DNA from: Marchantia polymorpha subsp. ruderalis
Lineage: Eukaryota > Streptophyta > Marchantiopsida > Marchantiales > Marchantiaceae
Direction of reading: 5' to 3'
Assembly: GCA_037833965.1 (NCBI GenBank)
Contig: AP031357.1
Location: 20,418,001 to 20,482,000, forward strand
Length of the DNA stretch: 64,000 nt
A program made the translations under genes and the position numbers. Numbering within the stretch: the first letter of the stretch is position 1; each line of letters starts with the position of its first letter. This document shows, one piece after another, positions 35,601-45,089 of the stretch. Below the pieces are notes generated by a model that saw only the letters and a program-made list of their open reading frames with translations, made no database searches and had not been told where the DNA came from.

Positions 35601-36540
35601 ATCCGGAAATGTCCCTCAAAGCAAACAATGAGATCTCTACCTTCGTTTCTCCCTTTTCTGTTGTGGTCTTTATTATCAAATACGGGTCTGCACAAGTACT
35701 ACTAAGATCGTAACCTAGACTCGTTATTTTTAATTGCCAGTCTTGAAAGGGGCTACAATATATCAACGAACACCCTCGTTGCAGTCCTTTATCAACCTCG
35801 TGACGTCCTGACGTGAAATGATGCAGATGGATCCGAAGTACCAACATCCCGATATTGACCTTTTTATCATGCGGGTCCGCGACAAGTCGGTAGGTTCTTT
35901 CGGCCCTGCAAACACCTACAGTACAGTGGACACATTTAGTGGTGGACGAGTTGGTTGGTAAGAGGAAGGTGTAGCTTAATATCATTTTTAACTTGTCCTT
36001 ATAAGGTTTCACATGTGCGGTTCACTCCTTGCATGCTATATTTCTCAGTCCTTTGTTGCTCGTGAGAGTACGTGCTGCATCTGATGTATCTGGTCTATGA
36101 CTTTCTTACAGATGAAAGATGAAGAACATTCAGAGGGAGTTGCGCAGCAACGAGAGGACGTAAACGCATCAGGTACAGAACAGCTTCACGGGGATGAAGA
36201 AATACCTGTCGGGAGAGTCATCTGCTCAAAACGGCAGGATCTACACATCAGTGCAGATTTTAGATGACAGGTCAAGGAGGATGCTGAACTTATGCCTTTC
36301 TAACGTAAACAGGGGGAATTCTGTACAGGTGGAGTGGATGAAGAAAACGCTGGTGAGGAAGATTTGTGTCAGTTGGAAACACCTAATAATTGTGTGCAGG
36401 GTGAAAAGGTGACTACAGACTCTGATACTGAGGACAATGCGTTCACTTTTCGGAGAATGGGATCCGCGGCTGCTCGGCTTTTATCAGACGTAGAACCTCC
36501 CACCGTGGTTAGAAATCAAGGATTTTTCCCCTCACATTGA
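32603..36540 (+). CDS. METTL21-type protein-lysine N-methyltransferase (Methyltransferase_16 family)
   Basis: Eleven exons join in frame to 322 aa: 32603-32613, 33264-33330, 33448-33513, 33856-33949, 34465-34590, 34808-34908, 35175-35249, 35439-35531, 35827-35889, 36112-36172 and 36329-36540. All introns are GT-AG. The first exon codes only MMD plus two bases. The family signature is clear: TTVWDSSLVFVKFL (residues 35-48, the conserved Trp), the SAM-binding motif I VIELGAGCGLAGLG (67-80), VVVTDQIEVLPLLLRNVERN, AELDWGN (130-136) and DYIIGTDVVY (148-157, the DxxY-like post-II motif). Next come LGYEFRSSGV and DPKYQHPDIDLFIM. Enzymes of this family transfer methyl groups from S-adenosylmethionine to lysines of chaperones and translation factors in the cytosol. 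Residues 233-322 form an acidic tail ending in FRRMGSAAARLLSDVE, a C-terminal extension I associate with plant members. If the exon-9 donor is not used, translation would end at a TAA near 35960, giving a protein without the tail. Confidence 0.9.
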
Positions 36541-36794
36541 ACCCTTTCGACCACCTGTGCTCTTTAGAATGTTACCATTTTTGTGTCCATTTGATGCTGT
36601 TCTGGAGGTACACATATCGAAAAATAGAGACGTTTGACCTTGAATTATCAATCAAGCCACGGCAAGAAGTTGTAGAAGTTGCTTTCAAGAGAGTAATCAT
36701 CAGGATCAGTCAGTCCGATGAAATGTAGGTTGTTGATGTGCTGGAAGGGGAAGCTGGCAAGTCCCTTCCATCACTGACGGTAGTGAAATCAATG

Positions 36795-36800
36795 AATAAA
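36795..36800 (+). terminator. AATAAA polyadenylation-type signal
   Basis: A canonical AATAAA about 255 bp after the methyltransferase stop, followed by a T-rich stretch (gttttttctttcttg). A second AATAAA lies near 36955. Confidence 0.45.
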
Positions 36801-37217
36801 TTCAAGTTTTTTCTTTCTTGTATTTTGTGATCATCAGTCTCCTCTTCGAAGTTGGTCTGGCAAAGTCATCTCGTTGAACCTTCTTGAAATCGCGATACAT
36901 ACGCAATTTTCAGTATTTGCATGCAGGGACAGTTTTTCCTATTTAATAAACCTATCCTCTAATTAGAGTACGCTTATATTCTGAACCAGGGGATTCCATT
37001 GTCTCCGTTATCAGGTAAGGGGGACATGACGCTTGCATGCACACATCTAGTTCACAAATCATCACAATACTTCTGCAGAGATTTGAGTACCTTTAGCGGA
37101 CCTGAAACAAAGCTGGTTTCAGGCCTGCTACACAGTATCACCTAACCCTGTAAGTCTGAAGATGGTTTCCATGATGAGTAAGTGAAAAAATTTTGATGGT
37201 CAGCAAATGTTATGGAC

Positions 37218-37281
37218 ATGAGATTTGACTATTCACAGTTCGCACCCGGAGGGGTGCGAACTGTGAATAGTCAAATCTCAT
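37218..37281. repeat. Perfect 30-bp inverted repeat with 4-nt loop
   Basis: Bases 37218-37247 are an exact inverted copy of 37252-37281, with loop ggag. The arm begins atgagatttgactattcaca. Complementarity stops abruptly at both outer ends. There is no flanking direct repeat and no transposon-like terminus. Transcribed, it would form a perfect 30-bp hairpin. Confidence 0.95.
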
Positions 37282-37914
37282 TCTGGTTAACCTAGCTTTC
37301 GACTTACGTATAAACAAGTTTGACTTGTTTTTGATGAAGTAAGCAAGTAATGCTGAAGTTTCTTCCGCAACTTGTTCATGATGGATTCTCACTTCTCATA
37401 ATTCATCCTTGTGTTTTCCATTATCTCTATAAAATAACAAGAGTACTCTAAAGTACATCCAAAACCTTGATCCTTGTTATGACGAGATGAAGATCGTCAT
37501 TGATGATCTTTATCTTGATTTTTAAGCAAGATTTTAAATATTTTGAATTTCTAAGTGATTAAATACGGAACGTATCACATAATGTGCAAGAGAGACTTAA
37601 AATTAGAAATAAAGGACTGTAAGTTTAAATATTATCCACTTTGTGCTAACTAGAAACTTATAGTTTTCTTTGGAGAGAAGTCTTCTTTCTGCATCATGTT
37701 GTATGATATTTTGACACATCATCTTTTTAACATACAAATAAAGAGAAAAATCACATTGACGTTTACAATTATGGCAAACTTACATGTTCCTCTTATGCGT
37801 AGTGTTTAAACTTCACAACCTGGGATCACTCTCCACCCCGCGTCCTTCCCGATCTCATTGTCTTAGGAGACCTCCCTTCATCCTGCAGGATATATCGAAC
37901 CGAAGCTACTTAGT

Positions 37915-37954
37915 AACTGGACAGTCACTACATTAACTGGCCAGTCACTACATT
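37915..37954. repeat. Two tandem 20-bp units
   Basis: aactggacagtcactacatt followed directly by the same unit with one change (a to c at position 7). Confidence 0.9.
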
Positions 37955-38527
37955 GGATACCACCGCTGCTTGGTTTGATTGCCTGATAGAGAAACAGTTC
38001 ATACTGATCACCGACTAGTAAAAACAGGCAACACCGCTTTCAATGGTGCAGCAGTAGGGGAGCGTCCGGCTGATACTAGTGCTGGTAAAGCTGTCGTATA
38101 AAAAAAGTTATTAGAGTTTTCGCGAAATTCTAAATTCTCAGCAAATAATAGATCAGCATGCTTTAACCACATGACGTAGAAAAAGAATGAAACAGCAAAC
38201 GCTGCTGTGGATAGATTGGAATCATAACCGTGATTCCAAACCGTGATTCCGTAGAAATTGGAACTCAGACTTCAACCACTAGTCAACACCTGCTCGTACT
38301 ATTGAATCGATCTGTACAAGCACTTAATCCCACTTGGCAGCATCCTGCTTGTCTACAAACTCACTTTGAGGGCTGGGCATGGGTCGCTATCGAGCCTGCC
38401 TGACATTGCTGCCGAGATACAAAGATGGGCTCACTTCCTGTAGTGAGGGAAGAAGGAATCATCAAAAGAATGACCTTTTCGAGTTTGATGAAATCAAAAA
38501 TAACTGGTAAAAGTCTACAATATAGTA

Positions 38528-38562
38528 TACGTGATGAGTCATGAGTCATGACTCATCACGTA
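38528..38562. repeat. Perfect 15-bp inverted repeat made of overlapping TGAGTCA/TGACTCA sites
   Basis: Arms 38528-38542 and 38548-38562 are exact inverted copies around a 5-nt loop (gagtc). The core contains three copies of the AP-1/GCN4-like bZIP motif TGA(G/C)TCA in 23 bp. It could be a protein-binding cluster or just a snapback duplication like the others in this region. Confidence 0.85.
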
Positions 38563-38860
38563 GTTACTACAAATCACAACAGTTAAAAACTAAAGAACTT
38601 TAACTTTAACTTTTGTGATATTAATTCCTTAATTAATTAATCCTCCCGACCATGTATGATGATTTGGTGTGCCAACTACAGTGCAGATATTGTATAGTTC
38701 GTCGGCCTCGCTGCAGTTCACCCATTGCAACAATTTTGTCATAATAAGGGATACTGGACAAAAGGCTGAGTACATGCAATTCTACAAAGTCGCAAATTAT
38801 GACAACTGCAGTAGGATTGTAAAAAATCAGTTGAAACAGAAACAAAAAAAAATAGACTCC

Positions 38861-39335
38861 GCTAGCTAAACAAAAAAAATAATTCAGCAAAATGCTAGGT
38901 ATGGACTCAATTCTTTTTGGAAGAACGTGATGATAAAGTAGCCTTATTTCTGCAGAGACATGAAAATAAGCTTTGTTTAAGTGAAAAACTTTGAGAATTA
39001 TTAGTTAATGTAAAACTTTTAGATTCTCTATTCAGTCTTACACGGCCAAAAGCCAGACTGAAGTTAACGTACTCTGATTGAGGAAATGACTTCTTAGGGT
39101 CATTTAGCAAACCAGAATCTGGGAATGACTCTTATTCATAACCCGCTGGTAGGAGTTGACCGTCTCCTACCGAATTTGGGTGAGGCGCCGAAAGAGCCTC
39201 TACTAGCTAGGCATAAAAAAAAAATTCATCTAAAATGTCGTGAAAATGTGAGGTGTGAACTTATCTTTCCATGAAAAAGATGCTGAGTGAAGGAAGTGAT
39301 GATGAAGAAGCGTTATTTTTGCAGTAACATGGATT
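38861..39335. repeat. Diverged direct repeat, period about 341 bp
   Basis: gctagctaaacaaaaaaaat at 38861 resembles actagctaggcataaaaaaa at 39202. Downstream, gtgatgataaagtagcctta (38928) resembles gtgatgatgaagaagcgtta (39296), in both cases followed by tttntgcag..acatg. Copy one is longer by insertion or deletion. Probably two copies of an unidentified dispersed or tandemly duplicated element. Confidence 0.6.
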
Positions 39336-39798
39336 GGCATTTTCAAATACATAAAAAAACGATCAGTGTTGTAAGGTCTTTGCCTCTCTAGATAACCTAC
39401 CACTACCAAGCAGGCTTTCTTCAATTGCTAGAAGCAATTCACAAATGGCAATTAGCTGAGTGGCCGTGCGCTGGTGAGGTTCATTTCAGAGCACTAAGAT
39501 TTGTTCACAAATTTAAGCTCAACAGACGTCTAGCAAGACATCACAAGATCTGATGGTTGTCGCCAGCATAAAATCATACATCTGTGTTAGGACGCGGCTG
39601 CATCGAGCACGGAGGTAAGTAAAATTTACCTAGCTTCTATGAATGTCATGGCAAGGTCAAAAACAGCGGAAAGGAGAGGTAGAGGATGATAGAGGATGGT
39701 GACGAACTCTCGAGCTCCAGAAGGGTGGCATTGACGGCAGTGGGGTGCATGGTCTGGGATTCCATGTCGGATTCCGAGTCAAAGTCTTGTAGTACGTG

Positions 39799-39975
39799 TC
39801 AGGTTTTCTTGGACTTCGTCTGCTTTTTCTTGTTCTTTGAGGGGCTGTCGTCCGAGAATCCAGCAGTGGCCTTGGCTTTGAGACGAGCTTGTGTGGCAAC
39901 CACCGAGTTCACCGCTTGTTGGTACTCGTTGAACTGCATCAACTGGACATTGAGTCCGAACGTCCACAGAAACAT
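39799..39975 (-). CDS. Possible 58-aa small protein with basic C-terminus, or terminal exon
   Basis: On the minus strand an ATG at 39975-39973 opens MFLWTFGLNVQLMQFNEYQQ, then AVNSVVATQARLKAKATAGF, ending SDDSPSKNKKKQTKSKKT and TGA at 39801-39799. The N-terminal part has a helical, amphipathic pattern. The tail is a Ser/Asp patch followed by a lysine run that could act as a nuclear targeting signal. A strong acceptor (aaatcatttcag) ends just upstream at about 39985, so this may be the last exon of a spliced gene with a non-coding or short first exon. In phase 0 the exon would open with TGA, so the ATG is the probable start. The opposite strand carries a 100-codon frame rich in Cys and Phe that reads less naturally. 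The family is not recognised. Confidence 0.42.
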   Translation of the reverse strand: MFLWTFGLNVQLMQFNEYQQAVNSVVATQARLKAKATAGFSDDSPSKNKKKQTKSKKT

Positions 39976-42900
39976 GGATGGTCACTGAAATGATTTCTCG
40001 AAGTAAACGGCAATTGAATGGAACGATTTTTGGATAGTTCAAGTTGAGTGATACTTTTGTTTCAGATCAAAGACGAGATTTATACTAATTTCAAATTTTC
40101 CCGTTGTACTAGCTTTACCGATAATTTAGAAACGTTGAAACGTCTTTGAACTGTGATCAGCATCACGTAATAGACGACGACTACAATATAGGCCGTCTAG
40201 CTTTAAATATCAATCATGGAACGTTTTAACTCACTGATATACTCTTAAACTAACAGTTGGATGAAAATAAACAGTGACGAAGTAGTGAACTCATTTATCC
40301 AACGTTTAAATTAGAGATTAACTTGCACCACAAACCAAACCGAGTGACTACACGAGCTGATTGTAATTGTACGTCGAGAGAATTTTGCTTTTATCTGTGT
40401 GTGAAAGCTAGGAAGAGCAAAGTTTTACCTATATATCAATTTGATCTTACTTCGATCAAAAGTTGAATTCAGCGTGTCAAAATTATCATTTAAATATTCG
40501 TACATTACCGATAAATGAGAACGACTGTAATGTCAGTTGGACAATTGATAGTGTGGTGTAAGACGCTTCGAGTCATGGATCTACAAACAAAGCATAGCTT
40601 AAATATCCATTAAGAATCTTGAAGCAAACGGCTTCACAGGGCAGAGCTTGTTTCCTATTGACGAAACATTTAAAGGGAGTCACGAGCCTTCAATCCGTTA
40701 CGTTATCATCCGTTATCATTCAAACTGGTGCAAAATTCAACTTGAGCTCGACGTTGGAGCTTCAAGGCATCGTTGTAACTACGACAAAAGAGAGTTGCCA
40801 ACTCTGGATTTTGACGAGCATGTTTGTAAGTAAGTGTTTCTTAGCTCAGTGGTGTCGTAAACTCATGGTTTCTGGTCAACTACCATGCTCATAGTTCTAG
40901 TCAAGAATACTGATGTCTTACTTGAGCTTCAGGTCTCTTTCATCATGGTTTACGGTTGTCGAATGTACTGTATTACGGGTTGGATTGTTCTTGTGACTCT
41001 GAAGATTTCCAACGATTTTTTTAAGTGCGAAAAATTTAGCGAATTTCTGAGTTGAAGAGACCTTTCAAATCAACAAGTGGAGCTGCCTACAGATGAAAAT
41101 ACATCAGTCCGGAGTTGCCAGTCAGATGCGCTATAAAGTCCAGTAGATTTAACACCAACGCACATAAACTCTCGTTACCTTTCAGCTTTTGCTCACAAGA
41201 TATTCATTCCATTGGATTCAGTCAGCAATATTATAAAGTTGAGCAATCTCTTACGAACAGAGTAGGCGGTACACTCTATCTCTCAAGATGTCACTCCGGG
41301 ACCCTGTGAAACTGGGTGCGATTATCAGGATTATCAGCATCCCTGGCTTCTTGTTCGATGTCCAGAGCACTCCCTTTGTGCAATTTATATGTAAAATTGT
41401 GATAATATGGGTGTTCACATTCACCTTCAAGGTCTTATTTCTGATTGTGTAACTTTCTTCTTTGGCAAAAATTCGAGGCTCAGACTACGGAGACTAGATA
41501 TTGAAGCCCAGATTTCCAGTCGTCGGAGACTTTCTCATCACGCAGTCATGTTCAAGGGAAAGAGCTGTTGCCAGAAATGTACCAGAGGGTGCAGCACAAT
41601 TTCATTCCGCTCTAAAAGGTCTAAAGGAGGGAGTCCTCCTAGGTCCAATAAATCACCTGAACAATTCTCTATCCTAGTTGCAAAATTCTGAGCCATTTCA
41701 GTAGAGATCAAAGGACTTTTTGCCACTCCAATAACGAGATTGATGCTATATGTTGATGGCAAGACTTACATCTGAGAGGGCAAAGTCCACTCATGCCATT
41801 ACAGTTTCAACATGCATGCAGAGGAGTTTCACTAGTTCTTAGGATCACCTTGAAGAGCCCGTGCTCGTGTGATACTCTGATTACAGCTTCTTTGGGCTCC
41901 TGCTCTTGTCTTTTGGTACATCTGGCCAAACTGTAGATTTCAGGATGCAGAACTCACCGTCACTTCTTCTTCTATGTTGTATCCATTAAAACAAAAAACA
42001 ATAATGTAACATTACAACAATCTTCACGTTTAAGTCATTTAGATAGCACAGTTTGGTACGTAAATAGTATGAGATCAGCACCTTTCAGGAATAGTCGATG
42101 TACATTTTTGATCATCATCAGTTCACAACTTCTGTATGTACGCCTACGTTGCAGCCAGAAGATGCGCCTACGATGCTCGATACATTTGTCCTCAAACACA
42201 TCGAGCATCAAAGTCCAAGATAGTTACACTCTCTTAGAACTTCTGGACTGGTATCGCATTTGCTGCCATATGTGAGCTTACATTGCATGTTCCATGCAAA
42301 ACATTTATTTATATCTTCAAGCCACAATCTCATGATGTTGAAATTTTGATGGAATCTCTAGTAGACATGTTTGGATGTCTCAAAAAAAGAAATCTTTCTG
42401 TTTTTGTAAAAGCAGTCATTTCTTGTTGTTTACTCTTTTCTATTCTTTAATAAGCTATTACTTTACGCTGGACTCAGTTGTTAATCAAGGTAAGGTATTA
42501 GTGCTTAATCAGACGTTAAATGAAGGCAAAATTGTCGCTCCTACAAATGAAACCTTTTAATGGGACATAGTTCACAGGCGCTAGAAATCCCATGTTGATT
42601 ATTGACTGAATAGAGCTCAGCGACATGGAAATGAAAGCTTATTGAAGAGATTTAAGATTGATTTCTTCAGATCTCCTCTTGCAATCTCACTTGACGGTTT
42701 TTGCCGCCGCCCGACTAGACTTAACCTCATCGTGCACAGACTCATGCACCAATGATTGGATTTCGTCGTTCAGTTCTTCTGATAGAAGCGCATTAGGATT
42801 CCTGGTCACGACTACGATGTGGATGGGCTGCTATAAAGAGCTTGTCTTGCCATCGCATCCCACCCATAAGCAACCTCATACTATGGATATTCCGCTGGAG

Positions 42901-44012
42901 TCATCCATCCCAACCGGACATACATGTGATCCGAAAACCAAAAAAAACATACTCTAAGGATCCTTCATAAGTGATCATATCTAATATACCTAACAACTGT
43001 CAACTGGCTCACTTTCCCACTGCTGATTGTGAAGGCAACTTCTCCAACCAACCAATATAAGACTGTGAGATATCAGCTGTATGTCTTTTTTTTTCTAGAG
43101 TATTTGTCGTTTAGTAATAGTTCGCTGAGTCAATATCCTATGGGTTACGTAGGAATTGACGGCTTCGATTTATTTTGATCTTTACCGTTTAAAGTAACGA
43201 TATAAGCCCGGATGATATAAGGCCAGTCAGAGAATTAAGGCAGAGAGCATTACAGTGATAAGGGTTTCAAGAGGGAGAATGGGGAGACATCCACGGGAGA
43301 GAATCATATGTGAGGAGGTGTTAGTCTTGCTCGGGAAACAGTAGTGATTTCTCGGGCGTGTAGTTATCGCCGGACTGAAATCTTGTAATGACGATAGGAA
43401 GGTCAAGTATGAAGAAATTGATCTTGGATATATATACTCGAACTGTCTTCATTGAGGAGTAAGCGGGGAGTAGTCTTTCAAGCTGAACCTCGTCAACAAA
43501 TGCTTGTGTTTCTATTGTGTGTGAACTGTGCTTTTCTGTAGGTTATGGGGATTGAAATCCTTACAAAGACATAACATCGTCGGACCTATTGCCTATTGAT
43601 AGGTGTGACGCTCCCAAAGGAGGAGGAGAGAGACCAGATCCTTGTGACGGTAAAATTCATACTTTGACAAAGGAAGACGGTAAAGAACTATGGTATAGTA
43701 TCTGCTTTCCGGATACGACTGGAATGTGTCGAGCTAGCTATGTCAACGGGATTGTATCATAGAGAAAAGGATGACTCGATAGTACAGATTGTCACATTTG
43801 TCACAATATCAGAAAAGGTCAAAGAAGAACGTTCATCGCATCTTCGCATAACTTTAATATTTTACTCCCCTCAGGACGACTGTGTTCCATGCCAGCAGTT
43901 TCCAGTCAAGCAGCGCTGCTTTCGATTCCTCGTCGGAATTTCTCTAAGAGCGCTACGACAGATAGATCCGAGGGTGGCTCACCACCAAGCGATATTTCTG
44001 AAATTGTTCCCC
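39976..44012. other. 4-kb stretch without a supported gene
   Basis: AT-rich, with short frames only (for example 41538-41762 minus, 42658-42957 plus). None carries a recognisable domain. Confidence 0.4.
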
Positions 44013-44039
44013 CGACTGGTCTGAGCCTCAGACCAGTCG
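44013..44039. repeat. Perfect 13-bp palindrome, 1-nt centre, with G/C-rich flanks
   Basis: cgactggtctgag is repeated inverted around a single c (44026). The match continues imperfectly outward (tcccc on the left, agggga on the right). Confidence 0.9.
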
Positions 44040-44064
44040 AGGGGACCAGACCAGACGCAGGACT

Positions 44065-44125
44065 GATTTGCTGCTATACATGGACCGCAGACCTCAGGTC
44101 TGCGGTCCATGTATAGCAGCAAATC
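44065..44125. repeat. Perfect 30-bp inverted repeat with 1-nt centre
   Basis: 44065-44094 is an exact inverted copy of 44096-44125 (arm begins gatttgctgctatacatgga), separated by a single c. It starts 25 bp after the 13-bp palindrome and ends 23 bp below the stop of the minus-strand frame at 44149, so it would lie in that gene's 3' UTR. No transposon ends or target duplication are visible. Confidence 0.95.
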
Positions 44126-44148
44126 GGTTGGCACCTGTGAGCGAATAA

Positions 44149-44582
44149 TTATCCGAAAATGTGCCACGCGGCATTGAGTTCATTAAAACTTGAAACTTGA
44201 GCAAGGACGGCCGTGACAAAACTCCATGAATCCTGCACTGCAAACAACGGGACTGGACACGGTTCAAGGGCCCCAATAGGTCCAGGGGGAGGGCTGATTT
44301 GAAGGTCCTCGCATGGCTGTACTCGATCGCTGCTTCTGGTGATGTTGTTGTTGTCCAGCAACGAGGAATCACGCGGAGATTCATGACTTAGCGAGTCACA
44401 GGAGGATTCATGGATGGAAGCACGAGCGAAGCGGACGCCTGAGATTGTCGTCGTATTTTCAGAAACTACATGGATGGCACTTGCGAAGATCTTGGCAGTA
44501 TTTCTCCTCCTGAACTGCCAGTTGAACAATTGTTTAGCAGGTGACATCAGCCTCATGTTGTCATAAAATTTGAATGCCTGAT
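44149..44582 (-). CDS. Candidate 3'-terminal exon of an unrecognised minus-strand gene
   Basis: A textbook acceptor on the minus strand (about 25 bp of T/C followed by ttttcgcag, ending 44583) opens a frame of 143 aa to TAA at 44151-44149. It begins QAFKFYDNMRLMSPAKQLFN, then WQFRRRNTAKIFASAIHVVS, has a Ser/Asp-rich middle (SLSHESPRDSSLLDNNN), a Pro-rich PPPGPIGALEPCPVPLF and ends NELNAAWHIFG. If unspliced, the ATG at 44556 would start it. Upstream minus-strand sequence (44908-45156) also has a natural-looking frame (HYFAKVSDVLEKHLHTASKR) that could belong to the same gene. It overlaps the 5' region of the plus-strand LysM-like gene, so the two would be divergent or overlapping. The family is not recognised; the basic FRRR patch and acidic/Pro tail suggest a regulatory protein. 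Confidence 0.42.
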
Positions 44583-45089
44583 CTGCGAAAAGAGAAAGAA
44601 AGAGAGAAACGATAACTGCATATAGTTAATGACAGGAGAGAACATGTACTGAAAACTCTGAAGTCCTCGTTGCTACTGAACACATTTGAGTTTTCAAAAG
44701 TTTCCAGCCGACTTGAAGGACATCGAGACACATAAATCGATTTGATGGTATTTTTTATGGTCTGGATGCTCGTTGAGTTTCACTATGATCGACTTGATAT
44801 TGCTTCCAAGCGTCGTGAAGCGTTGGCTTTGTGTTCGTTGCTTGCCTATGCCTCTATTACTGAGGCTGGAGGACACTTGTCAAAAGTGTTCCTGATTAAT
44901 CGGATGTTCAGTGGAGCAAGCCGGATGGATGAAATCTGCTCTGTTGATGATTTCCTTCGATGAGATGCTTCGATCGTTCTTCGAAGGATTGCTTTTCTAA
45001 TCTATGAGGTCTGTTCCTTTTGCTCGCGGTGTGCAGATGTTTCTCGAGGACATCAGAAACTTTGGCGAAGTAATGACGATATTGATCGG

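Larger units (their letters stand above)
36801..39798. other. 3-kb stretch without a supported gene
   Basis: Carries the palindromes and repeats listed separately. No frame on either strand is convincing. Confidence 0.45.
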
